Of a DNA stretch of 64,000 nucleotides, positions 1 to 9,928 are shown in pieces (the first letter of the stretch is position 1; every line of letters starts with the position of its first letter). Where the stretch lies: contig NZ_PQGD01000001.1 in the NCBI RefSeq assembly GCF_002915575.1, positions 186,001 through 250,000 of the forward strand, in the 5' to 3' direction. The translations under genes and the position numbers were made by a program. The notes beneath the pieces are model-generated. The model did no database searches and was not told the origin of the DNA. It worked only from the letters and a program-made list of their open reading frames with translations. The DNA comes from Superficieibacter electus (lineage in GTDB: Bacteria; Pseudomonadota; Gammaproteobacteria; Enterobacterales; Enterobacteriaceae).

Positions 1-1046
1 TGAAGATCGTCCCGCGCGAGCAGTATATGGCGGCAATGACGTTCGTTACCCTGCCGGGACAGGTTGGCCCGCTGCTCGGTCCGGCGCTGGGCGGAGTGCT
101 GGTGGAATACGCCTCCTGGCACTGGATCTTCCTGATTAACATTCCGGTCGGTATTGTCGGCGCGATTGCCACCCTGCTACTGATGCCCAACTATAAAATG
201 CAAACCCGACGCTTTGACATGTCCGGGTTTATCCTGCTGGCGCTGGGGATGGCGACACTCACGCTGGCGCTCGACGGTCAGAAAGGGCTGGGCATTTCAA
301 CGCTGGCACTGGCAGGGCTGGTGGTCGCTGGCGTGATGGCAATCCTGCTTTATCTGCGCCATGCGAAAGGTAACGATGCCGCGTTGTTCAACCTCAGCCT
401 GTTTAAAACGCCAACCTTTTCTCTCGGTCTGGCGGGCAGCTTCGCCGGGCGGCTGGGCAGCGGCATGTTGCCCTTTATGACGCCGGTATTCCTGCAAATC
501 GGCCTCGGCTTCTCCCCGTTTCACGCCGGGCTGATGATGATCCCGATGGTGCTCGGCAGTATGGGGATGAAACGGATTGTGGTTCAGGTAGTGAACCGCT
601 TTGGCTACCGCCGCGTGCTGGTCGCCACCACCCTCGGACTGGCGCTGGTCAGCCTGCTGTTTATGAGCGTCGCCCTGCTCGGTTGGTACTGGCTGCTGCC
701 GGTGGTGCTGTTTTTACAAGGAATGGTCAACTCGACCCGTTTCTCGTCAATGAATACCCTGACGCTGAAAGATCTGCCGGACGATCTGGCCAGCGGCGGT
801 AACAGCCTGCTGTCGATGATCATGCAACTTTCCATGAGTATCGGCGTGACCGTCGCCGGACTGCTGCTGGGCATGTATGGTCATCAGCATGTCGCTGTTG
901 ATAGCGGCACGTCGCACAGCGTCTTTATGTACACCTATTTCAGCATGGCTGTGATTATTGCCCTGCCCGCACTGATTTTTGCCCGCGTCCCGGATGACAC
1001 CAGTCAGAATGCGGTGATCGCACGGCGTAAAAGGAGACACTCGTGA
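1..1046 (+). CDS. mdtD: MdtD, MFS drug-efflux-type transporter (5' end missing)
   Basis: C-terminal part of a major facilitator superfamily transporter of the DHA2 (14-helix) type; the reading frame is open from base 3, so the start lies outside the window. The visible ~347 residues contain a conserved loop ([23 protein letters not shown]) typical of these drug/H+ antiporters, followed by about eight hydrophobic segments. E. coli MdtD is 471 residues, so roughly a quarter is missing. Its stop overlaps the GTG start of baeS (GTGA), as in the E. coli mdtABCD-baeSR operon, which is controlled by BaeR. In E. coli, MdtABC is the proven pump and MdtD is not required for its activity, so its own substrate is uncertain. 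Confidence 0.95.
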   Translation, partial: KIVPREQYMAAMTFVTLPGQVGPLLGPALGGVLVEYASWHWIFLINIPVGIVGAIATLLLMPNYKMQTRRFDMSGFILLALGMATLTLALDGQKGLGISTLALAGLVVAGVMAILLYLRHAKGNDAALFNLSLFKTPTFSLGLAGSFAGRLGSGMLPFMTPVFLQIGLGFSPFHAGLMMIPMVLGSMGMKRIVVQVVNRFGYRRVLVATTLGLALVSLLFMSVALLGWYWLLPVVLFLQGMVNSTRFSSMNTLTLKDLPDDLASGGNSLLSMIMQLSMSIGVTVAGLLLGMYGHQHVAVDSGTSHSVFMYTYFSMAVIIALPALIFARVPDDTSQNAVIARRKRRHS

Positions 1047-2476
1047 AGTTATGGCGGCCCGGCATTACCGGTAAACTGTTTCTGGCCATTTTCGCTACCT
1101 GCATTTTGCTGCTGGTGACGATGCACTGGGCGGTGCGCATCAGCTTTGAACGCGGCTTTATTGATTACATCAAACGCGGTAACGAGCAGCGGCTGCAAAT
1201 GCTCAGCGACGCGCTGAGCGATCAATATGAACTGCACGGCAACTGGCGCTTTTTACGCAATAACGACCGCTTTATTTTCCAGATCCTCCGCTCCTTCGAG
1301 CGTGACGATGAAGATCATCCGCATCCGGGTGGACCGGGACCAGAGCCGGGGCCGGGTCCAGGAATGCCGCCGCACGGCTGGCGCACGCAGTTCTGGGTCG
1401 TCGATCAGCAGCAGCAGGTGCTGGTGGGTCCTCGCGCCCCCGTCCCGCCAGACGGCACGCGCCGGGCAATAACAGTGGACGGGCAGCGCGTCGGAGAAGT
1501 CATCGCCTCCCCTGTCGAGCGCCTGACGCGCAATACCGATATCAATTTTGATCGTCAGCAGCGGCGCACCAGTTGGCTTATTGTCGCCCTCGCAACGCTG
1601 CTGGCCGCGCTCGCCACCTTCCCGCTGGCGCGCGGCCTGCTGGCACCGGTCAAACGACTGGTGGAAGGAACGCATAAGCTGGCGGCAGGAGACTTTTCAA
1701 CCCGCGTGGCGGCCAGCAGCCAGGATGAACTGGGCAGACTGGCACAGGACTTTAACCAGCTTGCCAGCACTCTGGAGCGAAACCAGCAGATGCGTCGCGA
1801 TCTAATGGCCGATATTTCGCATGAACTACGCACGCCGCTGGCGGTATTGCGCGGCGAACTGGAGGCCATTCAGGACGGCGTGCGCAAATTTACCCCCGAG
1901 TCGGTAAATTCGCTTCAGGCTGAGGTCGGTACGCTCACCAAACTGGTTGACGATCTGCATCAGCTTTCGATGTCGGACGAGGGGGCGCTGGCTTATCAGA
2001 AAGCCCCGCTCAATCTCATCCCGCTGGTAGACATGGCCGCGGGTGCCTTCCGTGAACGCTTTGCCAGCCGTGGTCTTACCCTGCGTGTACTGCTGTCGGA
2101 GAGCGCCACGGTGTTCGGCGATGGCGATCGCCTGATGCAACTCTTTAATAATCTGCTGGAAAATAGCCTGCGCTATACGGACAGCGGCGGCCACCTGTTA
2201 GTGACAGCCTCGCTCAGTGCTGAGAGCGTGACGCTGGATTTTGCCGACAGTGCGCCGGGCGTGAGCGATGAACAGCTAGCCAGATTGTGCGAACGTTTCT
2301 GGCGGGCTGAAGGCTCACGCAATCGCGCCAGCGGCGGCTCCGGACTGGGGCTGGCTATCTGTCAGAATATTGTTACTGCCCACAATGGCACGCTACGCGC
2401 AACACATTCGCCGTATGGCGGCGTTAGTATTAAAGTAGAGTTACCGCTGGATCGCGATATGCCGAGGGATGCATGA
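1043..2476 (+). CDS. baeS: BaeS, envelope-stress sensor histidine kinase
   Basis: Inner-membrane sensor kinase that phosphorylates BaeR in response to envelope damage, indole, flavonoids and metals (established for E. coli). There is a TM segment at about residues 11-30, a periplasmic sensor domain, a second TM at about 177-195, a HAMP domain at about 196-248, a phosphoacceptor H260 in HELRTP, and a HATPase domain with the N box ([10 protein letters not shown]) and a GSGLGLAI G box. The start is GTG, overlapping the mdtD stop; the end overlaps baeR by ATGA. The protein is 477 residues against about 467 in E. coli. The extra length is a proline/glycine run at residues 92-108 in the periplasmic domain. 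Confidence 0.97.
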   Translation: MKLWRPGITGKLFLAIFATCILLLVTMHWAVRISFERGFIDYIKRGNEQRLQMLSDALSDQYELHGNWRFLRNNDRFIFQILRSFERDDEDHPHPGGPGPEPGPGPGMPPHGWRTQFWVVDQQQQVLVGPRAPVPPDGTRRAITVDGQRVGEVIASPVERLTRNTDINFDRQQRRTSWLIVALATLLAALATFPLARGLLAPVKRLVEGTHKLAAGDFSTRVAASSQDELGRLAQDFNQLASTLERNQQMRRDLMADISHELRTPLAVLRGELEAIQDGVRKFTPESVNSLQAEVGTLTKLVDDLHQLSMSDEGALAYQKAPLNLIPLVDMAAGAFRERFASRGLTLRVLLSESATVFGDGDRLMQLFNNLLENSLRYTDSGGHLLVTASLSAESVTLDFADSAPGVSDEQLARLCERFWRAEGSRNRASGGSGLGLAICQNIVTAHNGTLRATHSPYGGVSIKVELPLDRDMPRDA

Positions 2477-3195
2477 CTGAACTACCTATCAATGATAACA
2501 CCCCACGAATTCTCATCGTGGAAGACGAACCTAAACTGGGGCAGCTCCTGATCGACTATTTGCTGGCAGCAAACTATGCGCCGGTGCTTATCAGTCACGG
2601 CGACAAAGTGCTTCCCTATGTTCGTCAGACGCCGCCGGATTTGATCCTGCTGGATTTAATGCTTCCCGGCACCGACGGCCTGACCCTGTGTCGGGAAATT
2701 CGTCGCTTTTCTGAAGTGCCGATCGTCATGGTGACGGCGAAAATTGAGGAGATCGATCGTCTACTGGGTCTGGAGATTGGCGCTGACGATTATATCTGTA
2801 AGCCTTACAGCCCGCGAGAAGTGGTGGCGCGGGTCAAAACTATCCTGCGTCGTTGCAAACCACAACGTGAACTTGTGGCGCTGGATGCAGAAAGTCCGCT
2901 AATTGTTGATGAAAGCCGTTTTCAGGCGTCGTGGCACGACAAACTGTTAGACTTAACGCCCGCCGAGTTTCGCCTGTTGAAAACCCTCTCCCAGGAGCCG
3001 GGTAAGGTGTTCTCCCGCGAGCAATTGTTGAATCATCTGTATGATGACTATCGGGTGGTCACCGATCGCACCATCGACAGCCATATTAAAAACCTGCGCC
3101 GCAAGCTGGAAGCGCTGGATACTGAACAGTCGTTTATTCGCGCCGTGTACGGTGTCGGCTATCGCTGGGAAGCGGACGCGTGCAGATTAGGGTAG
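2473..3195 (+). CDS. baeR: BaeR, OmpR-family response regulator
   Basis: Transcription activator of the envelope-stress regulon (mdtABCD, acrD, spy in E. coli). The receiver domain spans about residues 12-125, with acidic pocket residues in VEDE, the phosphoacceptor D61 ([11 protein letters not shown]) and the conserved lysine in CKPYSP. A winged-helix DNA-binding domain covers about residues 140-235, ending in the usual VYGVGYRWE motif. It overlaps baeS by 4 bp, so the two are translationally coupled. Length (240 residues) matches the E. coli protein. Confidence 0.97.
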   Translation: MTELPINDNTPRILIVEDEPKLGQLLIDYLLAANYAPVLISHGDKVLPYVRQTPPDLILLDLMLPGTDGLTLCREIRRFSEVPIVMVTAKIEEIDRLLGLEIGADDYICKPYSPREVVARVKTILRRCKPQRELVALDAESPLIVDESRFQASWHDKLLDLTPAEFRLLKTLSQEPGKVFSREQLLNHLYDDYRVVTDRTIDSHIKNLRRKLEALDTEQSFIRAVYGVGYRWEADACRLG

Positions 3196-3259
3196 GTTAT
3201 CTGAGAAGCGTTCTTACTGTATAACGTGACAAAGCAGAAAAAACGGTAAGGACTTAACC

Positions 3260-3973
3260 ATGTTTCCAGTACGTTCCGGGATTTGCGCGCTGTTAGTAAT
3301 ATCCTTTAGTGCACAGGCTGAAATCAGCGAGCAGGAGGGTAAAGAAGCCTGTGCGAAAGTGCCTCAGTATGCCCGCAACGGCGAACAGGCCTACAAAGCG
3401 AAAAATTATGCCAAAGCCTATGACGCCTTTGCCGATCAGGTGATCTGGAGCGAAAGTTGCGGGCTGGGTGACACTGCGTTAGCCACCGCCTACAACAATA
3501 TCGCCCTGACGCTTATTCGCCAGAAAGAATATCGTCAGGCGCAGGCATGGCTGAAGCTGATGCCGAACGACCCGAAGTCGGTTTACAACCTGGGGTTAAT
3601 TAAGGATAAACTGGCTGCACTGCCGAAGTTCACCTCTCTGACTGGTGAATACTGGCAGTATGCCGGTGGCACGGCCTGGAATACGCTGACGCTAAAAGCG
3701 GGTAAAACCGCTGATGAATATCAGGCGGATTACATGGGCTATTACTTTGGCCTGATGGGCGCATGGATGGGGCCGAATACCGGTGAATTCTCCGCCCCGG
3801 TACGGTTAAAACAAGGCAAGGGCGTGATTGCCGTGCGTGATGGTGCTATCGCGAATTGCGACATCGCCCTGAGCGTGACGCCGGATGTCGCTGAGCTGAA
3901 GACCGATCAACCGGAAGAGTGCGGCTTTGGGCATAACGTTGATGCCAACGGCGAATTTGTACGGATTAAGTGA
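3260..3973 (+). CDS. Secreted TPR-like protein of unknown function
   Basis: A 237-residue protein with a clear signal peptide (hydrophobic stretch at residues 5-17, cleavage probably after AQA at 20). A tetratricopeptide-like helical region follows at about 30-110 (YARNGEQAYKAKNYAKAYDAF and a second copy around YNNIALTLIRQKEYRQAQAW). The C-terminal half is a non-repeat domain with an aromatic/glycine stretch (YMGYYFGLMGAWMGP). Four or five cysteines could form periplasmic disulfides. AAGGA at 3249-3253 supports this start. The gene follows baeR by 64 bp on the same strand and might be co-regulated, but I see no clear BaeR box. I do not recognise a named gene. Confidence 0.75.
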   Translation: MFPVRSGICALLVISFSAQAEISEQEGKEACAKVPQYARNGEQAYKAKNYAKAYDAFADQVIWSESCGLGDTALATAYNNIALTLIRQKEYRQAQAWLKLMPNDPKSVYNLGLIKDKLAALPKFTSLTGEYWQYAGGTAWNTLTLKAGKTADEYQADYMGYYFGLMGAWMGPNTGEFSAPVRLKQGKGVIAVRDGAIANCDIALSVTPDVAELKTDQPEECGFGHNVDANGEFVRIK

Positions 3974-3980
3974 GTAGCCA

Positions 3981-4003
3981 CGCCCTCAGCAATAACGAGG
4001 GCG
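3981..4003. terminator. Hairpin between convergent genes
   Basis: Perfect 7-bp inverted repeat (CGCCCTC / GAGGGCG, 9-nt loop) exactly filling the gap between the TPR-like gene and the convergent DUF3999 gene. There is no T run on either strand, so it may be a weak bidirectional terminator or a 3'-end stabiliser. Confidence 0.45.
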
Positions 4004-5359
4004 TTACCCCTGACGTTTAAACTCCCGCCACACCCGCAGCATCAGGACAACCAGACCGGCAACGCCCAGCAGCAACACCCCCCAGAGCAGGATTTTATTG
4101 AGCAGGCTTGCCCGCTGTGCCGGATCGGTGGCCGTCAGGCGGGCCTCACCGCCCAGCGTTACCGCATCCCCGACATACGCCAGTGGTAGAGCAGAAATAT
4201 CAGGCATCGAAGGTGGCAGCAACAGGGTGTGGCTGAGCGCCTGCGGTGTGGCGGCATTATTTCCCCACGCCAGCAGGAACGGCGGGTTGCCCTGGGCGTT
4301 AAACGCCAGCGTACGTTTTTCACGCAGACCGGTAACCTCCGGCACATCATCGCCCCACTGCTGATGAATGCCTTTCAGGCGGATGCCCTGAATCACCTCG
4401 CCATTCAGCGCCAGCGGCACCGGCTGATACCCCCTAACTGCATAAGCGACCTGTTTCGCCAGCGGATGCCAGCTGTCCGAGGCCGAACTACGGTATTCAA
4501 TCTCCAGCGGCAGCACGCTGTTGCTCACCGCAGGCGTTATGCGCACGGCATTTAGCGGCTGTGGTTGCGCCCAGAAATAATGCGCTTCTGCGGCTGAGAT
4601 GGCCTGCACGCGCGGCGAGAGAGCCAGCATGTCTCCGGCAGGCGGCCGCATGTGGACGACCGCCTGCGCCGCGACAATATTAAGCTTTGGTACTGCCCGG
4701 GGATCGCGCGCCAGGATCAGCCAGTATTTTTGCGCGCCTTCCACATCCAGTGCATTAAGCAGCAGGCGATCGCTGCCAGATTTCAAATCCATCAGCGGCA
4801 CGGCTTCAGCCACCGAATACCAGCTTTTAAGATCGTTACTAGAAAGCACATCCACGCTGGTTTGCCAGTTGTCTGACAGGCGATCCCACTCCAGGCGGAT
4901 CTGGTTGATGTCGGGCGGATTTTGCGTTTTCCCACCCGTTTCAAGAAGCCATGCCCGCTGCGTCGTCTGCCCTTCTTCCGCTCGCAGAGTGACTTCCAGC
5001 CCGCTGCCAGAGCGCAGAGAAACCTCTCCCGGCGAACCAGACGCCGAGGCTGCCCGGTTCATTTTATACACTCGCAACGAAATGTTTTTCTCTGCCACGG
5101 CGAGAGTAGATGACGGCAGCCAGGCGAAAGGCAGATTTTGTCCCTGACCGTTGAATACGCGCACATCGCGCAAATCCGGCCAGACGCTTTGCGTGTACAC
5201 CTTATCAGGCAGCGCAATCTGATAATACGGCTCACTACCTTCGACACTCAGCGACGTGCCATAAGCAAAATCTTCAGGCTTATCCGCGGCATGCCCGCTT
5301 GCCATACCCGCCAGCGCGATAGCGCTCAGCAAAACAGCATTGACTACGATCCTTTTCAT
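4004..5359 (-). CDS. DUF3999 family membrane-anchored periplasmic protein
   Basis: A 451-residue protein with a signal peptide (residues 1-24, cleavage after GHA), a large periplasmic portion rich in beta-strand patterns, one C-terminal TM helix at about 422-443 and a basic tail (RVWREFKRQG). This matches the DUF3999 family layout; the biochemical function is unknown. The start codon overlaps the stop of the upstream DUF2339 gene by ATGA, so the two are coupled and the products probably interact in the inner membrane. The family pairing with DUF2339 is, to my knowledge, common in proteobacteria. Confidence 0.8.
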   Translation of the reverse strand: MKRIVVNAVLLSAIALAGMASGHAADKPEDFAYGTSLSVEGSEPYYQIALPDKVYTQSVWPDLRDVRVFNGQGQNLPFAWLPSSTLAVAEKNISLRVYKMNRAASASGSPGEVSLRSGSGLEVTLRAEEGQTTQRAWLLETGGKTQNPPDINQIRLEWDRLSDNWQTSVDVLSSNDLKSWYSVAEAVPLMDLKSGSDRLLLNALDVEGAQKYWLILARDPRAVPKLNIVAAQAVVHMRPPAGDMLALSPRVQAISAAEAHYFWAQPQPLNAVRITPAVSNSVLPLEIEYRSSASDSWHPLAKQVAYAVRGYQPVPLALNGEVIQGIRLKGIHQQWGDDVPEVTGLREKRTLAFNAQGNPPFLLAWGNNAATPQALSHTLLLPPSMPDISALPLAYVGDAVTLGGEARLTATDPAQRASLLNKILLWGVLLLGVAGLVVLMLRVWREFKRQG

Positions 5360-8028
5360 TTATCTGTCCTCTCATCGGTTATTTTTCCGGCTCCGGGTGG
5401 CAACGGAGAAAAATAACCAACGATCAATATCAATACCGCCACGCCAATAAACGCCACTGCACGCAGTAGTCCCCCGCCCCCCGCGCTATCGACGAGGAAG
5501 AGTTTTATGACCACTATGGCCAGCAGCGTAGCACCCGTGAACCAGCCACTGCGCACATTACGCCGCGTCGCGATCGTCATAATGCTCAGTGCCGTCAGCC
5601 CCCACAACAAGGCAAAGGTGGTCTGAATAAGGCGTGAATCCCAGAGCGGCTCAATACGCCACGCGGTATCGGAATAGTACGCCAGCGCCCGCAACAGGAT
5701 GCCGTTCCCCCACCAGAAAACCACCGCCGCGCTGAAGAGTGCCATCACCCGCCCTGATGTCGGGTACAATACGCAGCCTATTCGGTACCACCAGAGGATC
5801 AGCGTGAGCAGGGTGAGCATGGCGCTGATGTCGAGCGGGTTGAGCAACGGGATGTAATGCCAGTCCGGCATGACACCGTCCAGCAAATTGCCGAACAGCA
5901 GGAACAGTACCGCCAGCGGCAACAAGGGCAGCACGCCCCAAAACGCGTACAGCTGACGGTAACGTGCCACCGGCCAGATCCCCCGGCGTAATGCAATCAG
6001 CACCATTTTGATGGTTAACGCGACAGCAGCGACTCTTGCCGCTTCCCGCCATTCATCCATGCCCCAGGCAAAACGGGCGGTCTGCCAGACAATTTCACCG
6101 CCAAGGGCCACCAGGATTGTCCAGAACAGCATCAGGTGCAGCACCTGCTTGAGCGGGAATTTGACCGGCGGCACCACTTCCCGACGTAGCAGGAACACGG
6201 CAATTGCCAGTACCGGTAGCCAGAGAACGTTCAGCCAGCCCGCATGTAGCGGGGAAGTATCAACGAATACCTGCCAGAGAACAACGCTGGTCATGACCGG
6301 CCACAGTAGCCAGACCGCATAACGTAACGCCCGCCAGTGCAGACGTATTCCCGCCTGTCGCCATAGCAGGCTTGAGGCGGCAACCAGCGCCAGCAGCAGG
6401 AAAATCGCCCGCTGCCATGACAATTGCAGCAGCCAGAGCGTGCCCACCAGACAGGCCATCCACAGTGCGATACCGCCGATCAGCAGCCCCAGGCTGATTA
6501 ATCGCCAGAGAGGATGAATGCGCACGGCACGCCAGATATAGCTGGCGGCCAACCAGCTCAGGGCCAGAATGGCGAACCCGACGCCAAACGACAGCGCCCC
6601 TATGCCGTTTTGCCACGCCCATAGCGCTGACCCCAGCGCCAGCAACTGTAGGGCAGTGCCGCTGTAGCTCATACGGATCTGTTTTTGCGTGTGCCCAAGC
6701 CACAGCACGCCCACCCCTTCCAGCGCCCATGCCATCGACGTCCACTGCGCCGAGAGCGCCAGCGGGATCGCCAGGGTGACAAACACGCCACCCAGCGCCA
6801 GCGCGGCGATAACGATTTGCCTGCCGAGCGACGGATAACGTTTCATCGCTATCCACGCCAGCAGCAGATAGCCAGCGGCAAAAAATAGCGCCGAGAACGC
6901 GGGTCCAAAGGTCCAGTGACGGGTGATCGCGTACTGCATCCCGAAAGCGACCAGCGGCGTGCCAAACAGCAGAGCGCCATCAATGACCTTCTCTCCCACC
7001 CGCCGCGAGCGCAACGCCAGCACGACGCTCAGGACACCAAAAATAATCAGATTCGCGAGCAGGAATAGCTGACAGCTAAACCAGAAATCAGGCCGGTAAT
7101 GTTGCGATCCCCATAGCCCGCCAACGCCAAAGGTGAATATAAAGCCAAGCAGATTAAGCGGTCGCCATGGTTGCCAGATACTGATAGTCAAAATACCTGC
7201 CGACAACAGCAGATAATAAGAGAACAGCGCAACATGGCTGCCACCGCCAGTAGAGAGCAGCACGGGTGACAGATAACCACCAATGCTGGCGAGCATCGCC
7301 AGACTGAGTGCCCGTTGCATAACGGCCAGACCAACGCTCGCAGCGCAGACCACCAGCATCAGAGCAAAGGCAAGCGCATGTGGCAGCAGGTGATAAAGCC
7401 GGAACGCGCCAAAAATAGTGATATACAGCGCCCCGACCGCTCCTCCCTGAAGGATCAACGCATAGCGCGGATTTTTTAACCGTAAACGCCAGCCGAGGCC
7501 GAGCAGCGCAATACTCGCCAGCGCCGCAAAGGTTAGCCGCAGCTCAACCGGGAACAGATCGCGTTCCACGCTGTACTTCACCAGGAAGGCCAGGCCGAAA
7601 AACAGCAGTACGATCCCCACTTTGGCAAGCGGGTTTCCCTGCGTGAACCAGCTCAGTAGCCCCATTACCGGTTGCGGCAGCGTGTATTTATTTTTTTCTG
7701 GTAGCGTTATGCCATCATTCCAGACATCAACGACTGGCGCAGGCTCTTCCGATAGCGGCGCGGCTGGCACTTGCGCAGGCGGTTCAAAGGGCTGCGGCTC
7801 TGGCGGCGCGGGAGGCGCAACGCTTTCCACTACCGTTGGGGTAGTCGTTTCACGCCACGGTTGCTCAGGCGAGGTTAGCTGCTTTTGCAGTTCAGCGACC
7901 TGGGCTGTCAGGCGGTCGATTTGATTCTGGTTACGCCGTGCTTTTGTCAGCGCGTTAAACGCCACTGCGGGCAGGACGACCAGATAAAAAATCGCGATAA
8001 TAATGCCAAAAATGACGATGTCATCCAT
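5356..8028 (-). CDS. DUF2339 family polytopic membrane protein
   Basis: An 890-residue integral membrane protein. It has an N-terminal TM helix (residues 3-26), a short coiled coil (about 30-52, AQVAELQKQL), and a proline-rich cytoplasmic or periplasmic linker at about 55-110 (PPAPPEPQPFEPPAQVP). About two dozen hydrophobic helices then run to the C-terminus, including a LLSWFTQGNPLAKVGIVLLFFGLAFLVKYSVE core typical of DUF2339. First gene of a two-gene operon with DUF3999. The function is unknown; the size and topology suggest a scaffold or lipid/polymer transport role, but that is speculation. Confidence 0.8.
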   Translation of the reverse strand: MDDIVIFGIIIAIFYLVVLPAVAFNALTKARRNQNQIDRLTAQVAELQKQLTSPEQPWRETTTPTVVESVAPPAPPEPQPFEPPAQVPAAPLSEEPAPVVDVWNDGITLPEKNKYTLPQPVMGLLSWFTQGNPLAKVGIVLLFFGLAFLVKYSVERDLFPVELRLTFAALASIALLGLGWRLRLKNPRYALILQGGAVGALYITIFGAFRLYHLLPHALAFALMLVVCAASVGLAVMQRALSLAMLASIGGYLSPVLLSTGGGSHVALFSYYLLLSAGILTISIWQPWRPLNLLGFIFTFGVGGLWGSQHYRPDFWFSCQLFLLANLIIFGVLSVVLALRSRRVGEKVIDGALLFGTPLVAFGMQYAITRHWTFGPAFSALFFAAGYLLLAWIAMKRYPSLGRQIVIAALALGGVFVTLAIPLALSAQWTSMAWALEGVGVLWLGHTQKQIRMSYSGTALQLLALGSALWAWQNGIGALSFGVGFAILALSWLAASYIWRAVRIHPLWRLISLGLLIGGIALWMACLVGTLWLLQLSWQRAIFLLLALVAASSLLWRQAGIRLHWRALRYAVWLLWPVMTSVVLWQVFVDTSPLHAGWLNVLWLPVLAIAVFLLRREVVPPVKFPLKQVLHLMLFWTILVALGGEIVWQTARFAWGMDEWREAARVAAVALTIKMVLIALRRGIWPVARYRQLYAFWGVLPLLPLAVLFLLFGNLLDGVMPDWHYIPLLNPLDISAMLTLLTLILWWYRIGCVLYPTSGRVMALFSAAVVFWWGNGILLRALAYYSDTAWRIEPLWDSRLIQTTFALLWGLTALSIMTIATRRNVRSGWFTGATLLAIVVIKLFLVDSAGGGGLLRAVAFIGVAVLILIVGYFSPLPPGAGKITDERTDK

Positions 8029-8176
8029 GTCTTTTCCTTAGACTACAATCCGCTTCGCAAGTGGGAAATCATTTTCACTATAGTTGAAAAGCGCCAGGCG
8101 GTGATAAAAACCAGCGACTGGCGAGAAGGCGGCCCCACCTGTTTACTCTCTGCCCGCAATAGCGTTACAATTCCCG

Positions 8177-8222
8177 CCCCTAAAGTGGGGACACTCCCCC
8201 AACCGCCTTATCAGGTAAGGCG
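8177..8222 (+). promoter_or_regulatory. Two hairpins in the yegQ leader
   Basis: An inverted repeat at 8177-8190 (CCCC..GGGG, 6-nt loop) is followed by a perfect 7-bp stem at 8204-8222 (CGCCTTA, TCAGG loop, TAAGGCG). They end about 30 bp before the yegQ ATG. They could form in the yegQ mRNA leader or mark a terminator remnant; no T run follows. Confidence 0.35.
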
Positions 8223-8252
8223 AGTCTGACCTGTCATCAGAATGAGAACATC

Positions 8253-9614
8253 ATGTTTAAACCGGAACTCCTCTCCCCGGCGGGAACGCTGAAAAATATG
8301 CGTTACGCTTTCGCCTATGGCGCAGATGCAGTATACGCGGGCCAGCCGCGCTACTCGCTGCGTGTGCGCAACAACGAATTCAACCACGAGAATTTGCAAT
8401 TGGGTATTAATGAAGCCCATACGCTCGGCAAAAAATTCTATGTGGTCGTGAATATCGCGCCGCACAACGCCAAGCTGAAAACCTTCATCCGCGATTTAAA
8501 ACCGGTGGTGGAGATGGGGCCGGACGCGCTGATTATGTCCGATCCAGGGCTGATTATGCTGGTGCGCGAGCATTTTCCGCACATGGCGGTTCACCTTTCG
8601 GTGCAGGCCAACGCTGTCAACTGGGCTACGGTGAAATTCTGGCAGCAAATGGGGCTGACCCGGGTGATCCTCTCCCGCGAATTGTCGCTGGACGAGATTG
8701 CCGAAATCCGCGAACAGGTACCGGAAATGGAGATTGAGATCTTCGTTCACGGCGCACTGTGCATGGCCTACTCCGGCCGCTGCCTGCTTTCTGGCTACAT
8801 TAATAAACGCGATCCAAACCAGGGCACCTGCACTAACGCCTGCCGCTGGGAATACAATGTACAGGAAGGTAAAGAAGACGATGTGGGCAATATCGTCCAC
8901 AAATATGAACCAATTCCGGTACAGAATGTCGAGCCAACGCTGGGTATTGGTGCGCCGACCGACCAGGTGTTTATGATCGAAGAAGCCAAACGTCCGGGCG
9001 AATATATGACCGCGTTTGAAGACGAGCATGGCACCTATATCATGAACTCGAAGGATCTGCGCGCGATCGCCCACGTTGAACGCCTGACGCAGATGGGTGT
9101 CCACTCCCTGAAAATCGAAGGCCGCACCAAATCGTTCTATTACTGCGCCCGCACCGCCCAGGTGTATCGCAAAGCTATTGATGACGCCGCTGCGGGACTG
9201 CCATTTGATACCAGCCTGCTGGAGACGCTGGAAGGACTGGCTCACCGCGGCTATACCGAAGGGTTCCTGCGCCGTCATACCCATGACGATTATCAGAACT
9301 ATGAGTATGGTTACTCCGTTTCTGAGCGCCAGCAGTTTGTTGGCGAGTTTACCGGCGAACGTAAAGGCCACCTCGCGGCGGTAGCGGTTAAAAACAAGTT
9401 TTCAATTGGCGACAGCCTGGAGTTAATGACTCCGCAGGGCAACGTTAATTTCACGCTGGAACACATGGAAAACGCAAAAGGCGAAGCCATGCCGGTCGCG
9501 CCGGGGGATGGTTATACTGTGTGGCTACCGGTTCCACAGGAGATGGTGCTGGATTATGCCTTGTTAATGCGCAATTTTTCAGGTGAATCAACGCGTAATC
9601 CGCATGGAAAGTAA
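8253..9614 (+). CDS. yegQ: TrhP/YegQ, U32-family tRNA 5-hydroxyuridine enzyme
   Basis: U32 'peptidase-like' protein; in E. coli this gene (trhP) makes 5-hydroxyuridine at tRNA position 34, using prephenate and iron-sulfur chemistry. The U32 signature is visible around residues 164-182 (FVHGALCMAYSGRCLLSGY), followed by two more cysteines (GTCTNAC). These four cysteines are the likely Fe-S ligands, by family knowledge. The N-terminal TIM-barrel region starts with ELLSPAGT, and the C-terminus has the beta-barrel domain of the family. Length is 453 residues, equal to E. coli. It is followed by cyaR, as in E. coli. Confidence 0.95.
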   Translation: MFKPELLSPAGTLKNMRYAFAYGADAVYAGQPRYSLRVRNNEFNHENLQLGINEAHTLGKKFYVVVNIAPHNAKLKTFIRDLKPVVEMGPDALIMSDPGLIMLVREHFPHMAVHLSVQANAVNWATVKFWQQMGLTRVILSRELSLDEIAEIREQVPEMEIEIFVHGALCMAYSGRCLLSGYINKRDPNQGTCTNACRWEYNVQEGKEDDVGNIVHKYEPIPVQNVEPTLGIGAPTDQVFMIEEAKRPGEYMTAFEDEHGTYIMNSKDLRAIAHVERLTQMGVHSLKIEGRTKSFYYCARTAQVYRKAIDDAAAGLPFDTSLLETLEGLAHRGYTEGFLRRHTHDDYQNYEYGYSVSERQQFVGEFTGERKGHLAAVAVKNKFSIGDSLELMTPQGNVNFTLEHMENAKGEAMPVAPGDGYTVWLPVPQEMVLDYALLMRNFSGESTRNPHGK

Positions 9615-9648
9615 TTTATAGGGGTTATTTTTACTCAGTGAATGAATC

Positions 9649-9691
9649 TTAGAATCGGATCACACACCGTTGTGATTAATATGGATATTAT
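9649..9691 (+). promoter_or_regulatory. cyaR promoter with candidate CRP site
   Basis: A -10 element TATTAT at 9686-9691 lies 7 nt before the expected CyaR start. A degenerate CRP half-site pair (TTAGA, 6 nt, TCACA) at 9649-9664 is centred near -42. CRP activation of cyaR is established in E. coli; the exact site here is my reading. A separate inverted TCACA/TGTGA pair occurs at 9660-9675. Confidence 0.55.
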
Positions 9692-9698
9692 TCGTTTC

Positions 9699-9785
9699 GC
9701 TGAAAAACATAACTCATAAATGCTAGTTGTACCAGGAACCACCTCCTTAGCCTGCGTAATCTCCCTTACGCAGGCGTATTTTTTT
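9699..9785 (+). ncRNA. cyaR: CyaR (RyeE), Hfq-dependent small RNA
   Basis: About 87 nt between yegQ and yegS, the same position as in E. coli. It begins GCTGAAAAACATAAC, keeps the target-pairing loop ACCAGGAACCACCTCC (anti-Shine-Dalgarno, represses ompX, luxS, nadE in E. coli), and ends in a GC stem (CCTGCGTAA / TTACGCAGG) plus a T run at 9779-9785. Expression is cAMP-CRP dependent in E. coli. Confidence 0.93.
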
Positions 9786-9928
9786 ACCCCGCATAATTCA
9801 GCGTGTTCTTACGCGTTCTTGTCTTTCCTGAGATACACTTAGATCCTGAAATTCGGGTTACGATTATCTCGTCCCCCGCCTGAAAAATGAGCGATATGTC
9901 AGCATGTTGCGACAAGAGGCAAAAAAGG

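Noticed and set aside
3196-3259. BaeR-binding box between baeR and the TPR-like gene
   Set aside because: I could not find a convincing match to the reported consensus in this gap.
8496-9371. 291-residue frame antisense to yegQ
   Set aside because: Mirror of a conserved gene; no independent signals.
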